NCBI GenBank assembly: GCA_910586445.1
Contig: CAJUHV010000091.1
Span: 1-12,671, forward strand
From: an uncultured Eubacterium sp.
GTDB lineage: Bacteria > Bacillota > Clostridia > Lachnospirales > Lachnospiraceae
Direction: 5' to 3'
DNA: 12,671 bases
Of the stretch, positions 7,252 through 12,671 are shown piece after piece (position 1 is the stretch's first letter; each line of letters begins with the position of its first letter). A program made the translations under genes and the position numbers. The notes beneath the pieces were generated by a model. That model made no database searches. It saw only the letters and a program-made list of their open reading frames with translations, and had not been told where the DNA came from.

Positions 7252-7350
7252 GCAGTGTGCAGGGCAGTATATTTAGGCAGGCATATGGAGATCGTGCGGC
7301 GGGGCAGCTGCAGCCGGGGCAGTCAGCAGGTCATGCGGATAAGCAGCAGC
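7190..7350 (+). repeat. Diverged duplicate of the ilvN 3' end
   Basis: The end of ilvN from about 7190 (ATATCGAGATCGTGCG) is repeated at about 7283 (ATATGGAGATCGTGCG) with a 93-bp offset. Downstream of that match both copies keep GCGGGGCAG, then a CATGC-GATA block (7241-7250 and about 7333-7342), with small indels. The second copy lies wholly in the gap after the stop codon and is not translated. The rest of the 175-bp gap is GCAG-rich and contains an inverted repeat GCCTGCAG/CTGCAGGC (7349-7356 and 7378-7385, 21-nt loop) with no T-run. Confidence 0.6.
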
Positions 7351-7426
7351 CTGCAGTGCGGCACGTGTTTGAAACAGCTGCAGGCATAAATTCTGCGGCA
7401 ATAAAAATAAGGAGAGTTTAATTTGT

Positions 7427-8317
7427 ATGGTGGATTTTTATAACCTGTCATTAAATGACCGGGAGTGGATTACACACCGGCTGCTGGAAGATGACAGGCA
7501 GGCGTGTGAATATTCGTTTGCAAACAATTTTTTGTGGAGTGATATTTACGGTGCAAAAATGGCAAAAGAACAAGGATGCCTGATTTTTCGGTTTCAAGAT
7601 GAAAAAAAGTGCTGTTACACGATTCCGATCGGTGCAGGAAACCGCAGAGGAGCTTTGGATGCAGTTTTGGAAATGGAGCGTGCGAAGGGAAATGATCTGG
7701 TTTTAAGCACATTGGTGCGCAGCGACCTGGAATGGTTGGAACAGAACTATCCGGGAATGTATGATGTACAAACGAACCGGAACGATTACGATTATGTATA
7801 CAGTACAGAGAAGCTGTCTACGCTCGCAGGAAGAAAGCTGCATGGCAAGCGGAATCATATTGCCCGTTTTAAAGACGGCGGAAACTGGCGTTACCGTGAG
7901 ATGATGCCGGAGGATGCCGGAGAGTGTATGCGTTTTTTGGATATGTGGAAGGCAAATGAGTCGGAGAACTGGAATGAAGAGATGGAAAACGAGCTTCATG
8001 TAAACCGTAAGGCGCTGCGCAATCTGGCAGATCTGGTCTTGGACGGCGGTATGCTGTATAAAGGCGAAAAGCTGGTCGCATTTTCTATCGGAGAGCCGCT
8101 CAATTCCAACACCTATGTGGTTCATATCGAAAAGGCGCTTGCCGAAGTACAGGGAGCATATCCGATGATCAACCAGCAGTTTGTACTGCATCACTGTCAG
8201 GAATATGAATATGTCAACCGTGAAGAAGATACCGGAGACGAAGGGCTCCGCAAGGCAAAGCTTTCCTATCACCCAGAGCTGTTAGTTGAAAAATTTCAAG
8301 CGAGGTTTCACAGATGA
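7427..8317 (+). CDS. DUF2156 (LPG synthase C-terminal-like) protein
   Basis: The 296-aa protein matches the DUF2156 family, whose fold is a pair of GNAT-like domains related to the catalytic domain of lysyl-phosphatidylglycerol synthases (MprF). Recognisable landmarks are the N-terminal DREWITHRLL, the centre DYVYSTEKLSTLAGRKLHGK (residues 125-144), and the C-terminal VNREEDTGDEGLRKAKLSYH block. There are no membrane segments, unlike full MprF, so a soluble acyl- or aminoacyl-transferase role is possible but unproven. The nearest ribosome site, AAGGAGA at 7409-7415, is 12 nt or so from the ATG, longer than usual; no better in-frame start exists. It overlaps the next gene by ATGA, which implies translational coupling with a second GNAT-like protein. 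Confidence 0.85.
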   Translation: MVDFYNLSLNDREWITHRLLEDDRQACEYSFANNFLWSDIYGAKMAKEQGCLIFRFQDEKKCCYTIPIGAGNRRGALDAVLEMERAKGNDLVLSTLVRSDLEWLEQNYPGMYDVQTNRNDYDYVYSTEKLSTLAGRKLHGKRNHIARFKDGGNWRYREMMPEDAGECMRFLDMWKANESENWNEEMENELHVNRKALRNLADLVLDGGMLYKGEKLVAFSIGEPLNSNTYVVHIEKALAEVQGAYPMINQQFVLHHCQEYEYVNREEDTGDEGLRKAKLSYHPELLVEKFQARFHR

Positions 8318-9276
8318 TTCGATATGGCTTCGATCGTATGATTCCAGAGCTGAAAAAGCTCTGGAAAACATGTTTTGCAGATGAAGATGCATATATTAAT
8401 GATTTTTTTGCAGCATTATATAAAGGGCAGGATGTACTGCTGGCAGAAGAAAACGGGGTGCTTATGGGGGCATCCTTTTTTCTTCCAGGGAAATTGCTGG
8501 AAGGCACCGGGCCTGACAGGTGGCAGGAGATCCGGTATGTATATGCGCTGGCGGTCTATCCGCAGTTTCGCGGGAAGGGCGTTGCAGGCAGGCTGCTTTC
8601 TCACGCACATCAGACATATCAGGCACCTCTGATTGCAGAGCCTGCCAATGAAGGGCTGATCGGCGGCTTTTATAAACCGCTGGGATTTGAAGAGGCTTTT
8701 TATCTGGAAAAAGAGCCTGCCCAGATACCGCGCAGCTATGGGGTGCAGGCAGCTGAAATCCGTGCAGCAGACAGTCCGGCAGGCAGTGCGGGAACAACAG
8801 CCAGTGCGCAAGAGGTGTGCAGTGCAGATGCTGTCTCTTATGCGAAAATACGCGATGCTTATTTTGCGAAGCCGGGTTACATTAAATGGCCCGTAGAGCA
8901 TATAGCATTTGCACTGCAGGAACACCGGGCAAACGGCGGTGAGGCGCTTATATATAAAAGCGGCCGAAAAGAGGATCTGCTGCTGTATTATACAGAGGAT
9001 GAAAGGGCCGTCGTTACCGAAACAACACTGCCCGCAGCGCAGGCGGCAGAACTGCTGTCCAGATTTATCTCGAAGGAACATATGCCGCAGACGGCTGTTG
9101 TATGGAAACCGTTTTCGGGAACAGCTATTTCTGAAAAAGACAAAGATCTGTACCGTCTGACAGGAATGATTTATGGAACAGCTATTTCTGAAGAAGACAG
9201 GGGCCTGTGTGGCCTGACAGGAAGGATTTGTGGGACAAAGCCTTTGAGAGGGTATTTAAATCTGTCGCTGGATTAG
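8314..9276 (+). CDS. GNAT family N-acetyltransferase
   Basis: The 320-aa protein has a GNAT domain in its first ~130 residues: AEENGVLMG (44-52) and the acetyl-CoA binding segment VYPQFRGKGVAGRLL (81-95) with the R-G-K-G-V-A loop, then GFYKPLGFEEAF (118-129). A Ser/Ala/Gly-rich linker (about 148-175) leads to a C-terminal domain of unknown role ending GYLNLSLD. The substrate is unknown. The start ATG overlaps the stop of the DUF2156 gene (ATGA), so the two products are probably made together. Near the C-terminus a 19-residue unit beginning GTAISE is present twice in tandem (269-287 and 288-306), a duplication I would not expect in relatives. The TAG stop is also the first three bases of the palindromic element that follows. 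Confidence 0.88.
   Translation: MIRYGFDRMIPELKKLWKTCFADEDAYINDFFAALYKGQDVLLAEENGVLMGASFFLPGKLLEGTGPDRWQEIRYVYALAVYPQFRGKGVAGRLLSHAHQTYQAPLIAEPANEGLIGGFYKPLGFEEAFYLEKEPAQIPRSYGVQAAEIRAADSPAGSAGTTASAQEVCSADAVSYAKIRDAYFAKPGYIKWPVEHIAFALQEHRANGGEALIYKSGRKEDLLLYYTEDERAVVTETTLPAAQAAELLSRFISKEHMPQTAVVWKPFSGTAISEKDKDLYRLTGMIYGTAISEEDRGLCGLTGRICGTKPLRGYLNLSLD
9118..9231 (+). repeat. In-frame 57-bp tandem duplication in the GNAT gene
   Basis: Units 9118-9174 and 9175-9231 both begin GGAACAGCTATTTCTGAA and both encode GTAISE(K/E)(D)...LTG(M/R)I(Y/C). They have diverged at several codons (for example KDKDLYR against EDRGLCG). A third start, GGGACA (Gly-Thr), follows at 9232. The reading frame is kept, so the protein is lengthened by 19 residues and not broken. 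Confidence 0.9.
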
Positions 9277-9437
9277 AGCGTGTTTGAAAAATCATTCCCG
9301 CGATCTGCACTCCCCACTTTGCGGATAATTCATCCCAAATTTAATCAACATAGCCCGCTATGCCTCATAAATTTGGGATAAATTCTCCACCAAGTGTGAA
9401 GCACATCTCACGGAAAGCATTTTTCAAACACGCTCTA
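9274..9437. repeat. 164-bp palindromic MITE-like or intergenic repeat element
   Basis: The two 82-bp halves are inverted copies of each other with no gaps. By hand alignment the outer 19 bp are identical (from TAGAGCGTGTTTGAAAAAT), an internal ATCCCAAATTTA block is identical, and about three quarters of all positions match. The centre is CATAGC-CC-GCTATG at 9349-9362. It contains no ORF of note. The outermost TA on each side could be a TA target duplication of the kind made by IS630/Tc1-like transposases, with GAGCG...CGCTC as the element proper. It supplies or preserves the TAG stop of the upstream gene and ends 42 bp before tcdA. If transcribed it would form one very long hairpin. I see no second copy in this window. 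Confidence 0.8.
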
Positions 9438-9479
9438 GAGCGCGCATATATTTAAAAATAAGCACAATTAAGGAGAATT

Positions 9480-10181
9480 ATGCAGGATCAATTCGAGAGA
9501 ACGCAGCGTTTAATCGGTGCAGCTGCCATGGAGCGGCTGCTTCATGCACATGTAGCGGTATTTGGCATCGGAGGTGTGGGCGGATATGCAGTAGAGGCGC
9601 TTGCACGCAGCGGGGTCGGCACCCTGGACCTGATTGACCATGACAAGGTCAATCTTTCTAATCTTAACCGTCAGATTATTGCGCTGCATAGTACGGTTGG
9701 AAAATACAAAGTGGACGTGGCAAAGGAGCGGATTTTGGACATACATCCGCAGGCAGCAGTAAATGTATACAAAACATTTTATATGCCGGAAACAGCAGGG
9801 CAGTTTGATTTTTCAAAATACGATTATATCGTAGATGCCATAGATACAGTAACGGGCAAAATTGCGCTCATCCAGCAGGCACAGGCAGCAGGCACGCCGG
9901 TTATCAGCTCTATGGGTGCCGGCAATAAAATGGAGCCGTCTGGATTTATGGCGGCTGACCTATACGAAACGTCTGTCTGTCCGCTGGCAAAGGTCATGCG
10001 GCGGGAGCTTAAAAAAAGAGGAATCCGGCAGCTGAAGGTCGTTTATTCAAAAGAAAAGCCGGTACGGCAGGATGATGACAGTGAAAATGTGGTCATAGGA
10101 AGTAATGCATTTGTGCCTTCTGCGGCGGGACTCATTCTGGCAGGAGAAGTAGTAAAAGATCTGTGCAGGGGACTGATTTAA
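9480..10181 (+). CDS. tcdA: TcdA-like tRNA threonylcarbamoyladenosine dehydratase (ThiF/E1-like)
   Basis: TcdA cyclises t6A at position 37 of tRNAs to ct6A using ATP. The 233-aa protein belongs to the ThiF/MoeB/E1 superfamily: it has the nucleotide loop GIGGVGG (29-35), acidic DLIDHDKVNLSNLNRQ (50-65) that binds ATP and magnesium, VDAIDTVTGK (118-127), and SMGAGNKMEPS (144-154). The short C-terminus without a ubiquitin-like partner gene, and the phrase ETSVCPLAKVMRREL, fit TcdA better than ThiF or MoeB. The ribosome site AAGGAG (9470-9475) is 4 nt from the ATG, slightly close. It lies alone between the palindromic element and spoVAC. The exact substrate is inferred from the family. The old name in E. 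coli is csdL/ygdL. Confidence 0.88.
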   Translation: MQDQFERTQRLIGAAAMERLLHAHVAVFGIGGVGGYAVEALARSGVGTLDLIDHDKVNLSNLNRQIIALHSTVGKYKVDVAKERILDIHPQAAVNVYKTFYMPETAGQFDFSKYDYIVDAIDTVTGKIALIQQAQAAGTPVISSMGAGNKMEPSGFMAADLYETSVCPLAKVMRRELKKRGIRQLKVVYSKEKPVRQDDDSENVVIGSNAFVPSAAGLILAGEVVKDLCRGLI

Positions 10182-10209
10182 TTTCATTAGGTTTATGAAA
10201 AATCTGCCA

Positions 10210-10238
10210 GTATAAATCTGTTTCAGATGCCCATGCTA
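10210..10238 (+). promoter_or_regulatory. Candidate sigma-G promoter of spoVAC
   Basis: CATGCTA at 10232-10238 matches the sigma-G -10 pattern cATnMTA. GTATA lies 17 bp upstream (10210-10214) and fits the -35 pattern gMATR except at one position. The spoVA genes are known forespore sigma-G targets in Bacillus and Clostridia, which supports the reading. The start of transcription would fall about 35 bp before the ATG. The -35 mismatch leaves real doubt. Confidence 0.4.
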
Positions 10239-10279
10239 TATCAAAAGGACAAACAAATCCAAAGATAGGAGCATAGCAT

Positions 10280-10747
10280 ATGAAACAGAAGGAAAAGCAG
10301 AGACAGCAGCAGGAATATAATGAATATGTAAAACAGGTCACGCCTACCCGAAACCTTGCACGGGCCATGTGTCAGGCGTTTATCGTAGGCGGTATTATCT
10401 GTATTATAGGCCAGTTTATTTTAAATACCGCTAAAAATATGGGGCTTGATAAAGATACGGCCGGCAGCTGGTGCAGCCTGTGCCTGATCTTTTTGAGCGT
10501 TTTACTGACAGGGCTGAATATTTATCCGACATTCGCAAAATGGGGCGGAGCAGGGGCACTGGTTCCGATTACAGGATTTGCAAACAGCGTAGCAGCACCT
10601 GCAATTGAATTTCAAAAAGAAGGCCAGGTGTTTGGAATCGGCGCTAAGATTTTTACGATCGCCGGCCCGGTGATTTTATATGGAATATTTTCCAGCTGGC
10701 TTCTCGGTGTGATTTACTGGATCGGGAAGGGTCTGGGAATGATTTAA
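10280..10747 (+). CDS. spoVAC: Stage V sporulation protein AC
   Basis: SpoVAC is an inner-membrane protein of the forespore; it is part of the SpoVA channel that moves Ca-dipicolinate into the spore and releases it at germination, and in Bacillus it acts as a mechanosensitive channel. The 155-aa length fits. After a charged Gln/Lys-rich N-terminus (1-28) come four hydrophobic segments at about 31-49, 64-82, 88-108 and 122-148. Family landmarks are FIVGGIICIIGQ (34-45), GAGALVPITGFANSVAAPAIEF (split here as 90-100 and 101-111) and FGIGAKIFTIAGPV (118-131). AGGAG at 10267-10271 is 8 nt from the ATG. SpoVAD and SpoVAE genes, which normally follow in one operon, are absent: a terminator and a convergent operon come next. 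Start and identity are secure. Confidence 0.93.
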   Translation: MKQKEKQRQQQEYNEYVKQVTPTRNLARAMCQAFIVGGIICIIGQFILNTAKNMGLDKDTAGSWCSLCLIFLSVLLTGLNIYPTFAKWGGAGALVPITGFANSVAAPAIEFQKEGQVFGIGAKIFTIAGPVILYGIFSSWLLGVIYWIGKGLGMI

Positions 10748-10767
10748 AGCATATTGTGAAAAATAGT

Positions 10768-10855
10768 AAAAAACAGGCTGAATAAGCAGGGCGACGGATG
10801 GGCAGTTCGTCGGCCTGCTTTCAAAGTTATATTCCGATATGAAAGGCAGCCTGTT
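10768..10855. terminator. Nested inverted repeats, probable bidirectional terminator
   Basis: The inner arms 10784-10796 (AAGCAGGGCGACG) and 10808-10820 (CGTCGGCCTGCTT) pair over 13 positions with a single G-G mismatch and an 11-nt loop, followed on the plus strand by TTTC: a modest terminator for spoVAC. The outer arms AACAGGCTG (10772-10780) and CAGCCTGTT (10847-10855) pair perfectly. Read on the minus strand, the outer stem is followed by six T (AAAAAA at 10768-10773 on the plus strand), which suits termination of the histidine kinase transcript. The position between converging genes supports this. Confidence 0.65.
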
Positions 10856-10967
10856 CTTCATAGAGGCTTGGAATGGCTTTGGGTATGAGACTGCCATAGA
10901 AGAAAGCTGGCTGCCAGTCAGCAGCAAGGGAAAAATATTCGGCCTGACGGTAATGATGAATTGTTGA

Positions 10968-12257
10968 CTATTCTGCAGTGCTCCAAGGTATAGTAATCGT
11001 GAAAGTGCATCCGCCTCCGGGTGTATCGCTTAAATTTATCTTCCCGTCAAGGAGCGAGACCAGTTCGTCTGCAACGCTAAGACCTAATCCGTAGTGACCT
11101 TTTTTTGTGCGTGACTTATCGCAGCGATAAAAGCGGTCAAATATATGCTCCTTATCTTCCTCGCTGATTCCAATACCGTGATCTATGATGCTGATGGACA
11201 GGTTATTCTTCTTGATAGAAGCCTCCAGCAAAATAGAGGACTGTTCCGGTGAATAGGAAATGGCATTGTCCAGAAAAATGCTGATGATCTGGCTCAGACG
11301 GTCTTCATCAGAGAAAAGAGGGGGTAAGCATTCCTCCGGCATCTCTATCTGCAGGACGATTGCCTTCCTGCGGCAGACGATCTCAAATTTTTCATATAGG
11401 CTGATAAGTAAAGTATCCACATTTAATTTAGATTTATGGAATATCCAGTTTCCTGCGTCAATGGAAGAAAGCAGGAGCAGGTCCTGGATCAGCCTTGCCA
11501 TGCGGGAAACTTCAGTTTCCATGAGGGAAACATGATTTTTTATATTTGGAGTACAGTCAGGAGAAGTCTCAATGGCATCAGTAGCAGACAGCAGGACTGC
11601 CAGAGGTGCCTTTAATTCGTGGGACACGGCAGCAATAAAGTTTTTCTGGCTCTGCATGGTTTTTTCTGTAGGCTTCATTGCCTGTCTGATGATAAGGACA
11701 GACACAAACAGGACAGCAATAAGCACTATGAGCCATATCAGAAAATAATGCATGATAGTGGAGAAAAAAGCAGTTATTCCGCTTTTCTCTTTTAACAGGG
11801 AAAGATACAGGTATTCGTTGTTGGCATAAATGGAACAGAGTATGCCGTAATATGTCCTGCCGTTTCCAGAGTGGAATATATGGGGGCCGCTCTGGGTGCT
11901 GTGGCCGGATTCAATGCTTTCAGTGGATTCTGAATATTCCACTGTTTTCAAAAATAAATCTATATTTTCTGCGGCAGCTTTTATATCAGCGCTTTCGTAA
12001 AGAATTTCGTTATGCTCCGTAAATAGGCGGAAAAAGCAGCCATATTTCTTTTCATATATTCCCAGATTTTCTGCATAGTTTGTAGAATTTTCTAAAAGCA
12101 GGACGAGGTTGGTGGCCTGTCTATTTACAAAACTCAGCTCTGCGTTCTGCATGGTTTCTATATTTTCGGATGCCAGCAGGAAAAATACGATTGTAAAGAC
12201 AAACATAATGCTGCTGGAAAAAAGGAAATATAGTTTCCGTTTAAGTTTTTTTATCAT
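10968..12257 (-). CDS. Sensor histidine kinase of a two-component system
   Basis: The 429-aa membrane kinase pairs with the response regulator encoded just upstream on the same strand. Layout: TM helix about 10-29; an extracytoplasmic sensor of about 140 residues (30-165) with a Ser/Glu-rich stretch at 108-123; TM helix about 168-190; HisKA with the phospho-acceptor H213 in VSHELKAPL; ATPase domain with the N box FLDNA (N331), G1 DHGIGIS (359-365), F box IFDRFYRCD (372-380) and G2 GHYGLGLS (387-394). Start ATG 12257-12255 was chosen because GGAGGT lies 5 nt upstream and the first TM helix then sits at the N-terminus. A longer open frame reaching 12452 only overlaps the regulator gene in another frame. 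The signal sensed is unknown; no target operon is in view. Confidence 0.93.
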   Translation of the reverse strand: MIKKLKRKLYFLFSSSIMFVFTIVFFLLASENIETMQNAELSFVNRQATNLVLLLENSTNYAENLGIYEKKYGCFFRLFTEHNEILYESADIKAAAENIDLFLKTVEYSESTESIESGHSTQSGPHIFHSGNGRTYYGILCSIYANNEYLYLSLLKEKSGITAFFSTIMHYFLIWLIVLIAVLFVSVLIIRQAMKPTEKTMQSQKNFIAAVSHELKAPLAVLLSATDAIETSPDCTPNIKNHVSLMETEVSRMARLIQDLLLLSSIDAGNWIFHKSKLNVDTLLISLYEKFEIVCRRKAIVLQIEMPEECLPPLFSDEDRLSQIISIFLDNAISYSPEQSSILLEASIKKNNLSISIIDHGIGISEEDKEHIFDRFYRCDKSRTKKGHYGLGLSVADELVSLLDGKINLSDTPGGGCTFTITIPWSTAE

Positions 12258-12671
12258 GACAGACCTCCAGTAAATATCCAGAACCATATGACGATGTAAT
12301 GGAACAGCCGCTGCCCAGAGCCCGCAGACGCTTGCGCAGAAAATATACATAGTTATCGACATTGCCCTGCTCAATCGGGGCGTCTGTTTCCCATACTTTC
12401 TGCATGAGCTGTTCACGGGTGAGGATTGTATTCGGCTTTTCCAAAAACGCACATATTAGAAGAAACTCTTTTGGGGTAAGCGGTATCGCGTTTTCATTGC
12501 ACGATAATTCCTTCCTGCCAAGGTTTAGGGACAGGTCATGGTATTGCAGGCCTGTCTTTTCCGATATAGTTACCGGCCTGCGTGTCAAAGCACGGATGCG
12601 GGCAGATAATTCCGGCATGTGGAAAGGCTTTACCAGATAATCATCTGCCCCATTATCCAGGCCGTCTATCT
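12241..12671 (-). CDS. OmpR/PhoB-family response regulator, partial (5' end beyond window)
   Basis: The visible 143 codons are the C-terminal part. They begin within the receiver domain: ADDYLVKPF is the last conserved block, with the signalling Lys and the cis-Pro. The phospho-accepting Asp lies beyond the right edge. A short linker leads to a complete winged-helix DNA-binding domain: LGRKELSCNENAIPLTPKEF, the ILTREQLMQKVW helix, the recognition helix region NVDNYVYFLRKRL, and the wing YGSGYLLEV. Its stop codon (12243-12241) overlaps the kinase start by 17 bp, so regulator and kinase are translated from one transcript, a usual arrangement. Binding sites cannot be inferred from this window. 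Confidence 0.93.
   Translation of the reverse strand, partial: IDGLDNGADDYLVKPFHMPELSARIRALTRRPVTISEKTGLQYHDLSLNLGRKELSCNENAIPLTPKEFLLICAFLEKPNTILTREQLMQKVWETDAPIEQGNVDNYVYFLRKRLRALGSGCSITSSYGSGYLLEVCHDKKT

Noticed and set aside
7349..7385. Terminator after ilvN (GCCTGCAG/CTGCAGGC)
   Set aside because: The loop is 21 nt, no T-run follows, and the segment is generally GCAG-rich, so such pairings are expected by chance.
10839..10967. 42-aa ORF starting MKGSLFFIEAW between spoVAC and the kinase gene
   Set aside because: It has no ribosome site, overlaps the outer terminator arm, and I recognise no family. It ends one base before the kinase stop, which is probably chance.
12258..12452. N-terminal extension of the histidine kinase to 12452
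   Set aside because: The extra 65 residues overlap the response regulator coding region in another frame, and the ATG at 12257 has a strong GGAGGT site placing the first membrane helix at the N-terminus.

Overview
The window reads as a chromosomal segment of a spore-forming, moderate-GC Clostridia member, most likely Lachnospiraceae. Grounds: strong AGGAGG-type ribosome binding sites, a SpoVAC gene, a paired DUF2156/GNAT gene set typical of that group, and an acetolactate synthase with a Cys-rich insertion. The assignment is inference from protein style, not from a marker gene.

Layout. (1) 1-742, minus: the 5' part of an AT-rich gene for a Rpn/PD-(D/E)XK-like nuclease, with a clear sigma-A promoter; it runs off the left edge. 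(2) 743-1048: divergent control region. (3) 1049-7251, plus: biosynthetic genes purM, purN, purD (purine), a dihydrofolate reductase gene, then ilvB and ilvN (branched-chain amino acids). The purine genes supply three early steps (GAR synthesis, GAR formylation, AIR formation). PurN needs a folate cofactor, so dihydrofolate reductase fits as a neighbour. (4) 7427-9276, plus: a DUF2156 protein and a GNAT acetyltransferase, overlapping by ATGA. (5) 9274-9437: a 164-bp near-perfectly symmetrical palindromic element, probably a MITE-like or intergenic repeat. (6) 9480-10747, plus: a TcdA-like tRNA t6A dehydratase and SpoVAC. (7) 10748-10967: nested inverted repeats that probably terminate transcription from both sides. 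(8) 10968-12671, minus: a two-component system, with a complete histidine kinase and a response regulator cut by the right edge.

Most of the window is ordinary housekeeping. The feature that stands out is a recurring pattern of duplicated gene 3' ends. The last ~60 bp of purD are followed by four diverged tandem copies after the stop codon. The end of ilvN has one diverged copy 93 bp downstream. The GNAT gene has an in-frame 57-bp tandem duplication near its C-terminus. No CRISPR array, rRNA, tRNA, riboswitch, prophage gene or transposase gene was recognised, and I do not see a convincing new multi-gene system.
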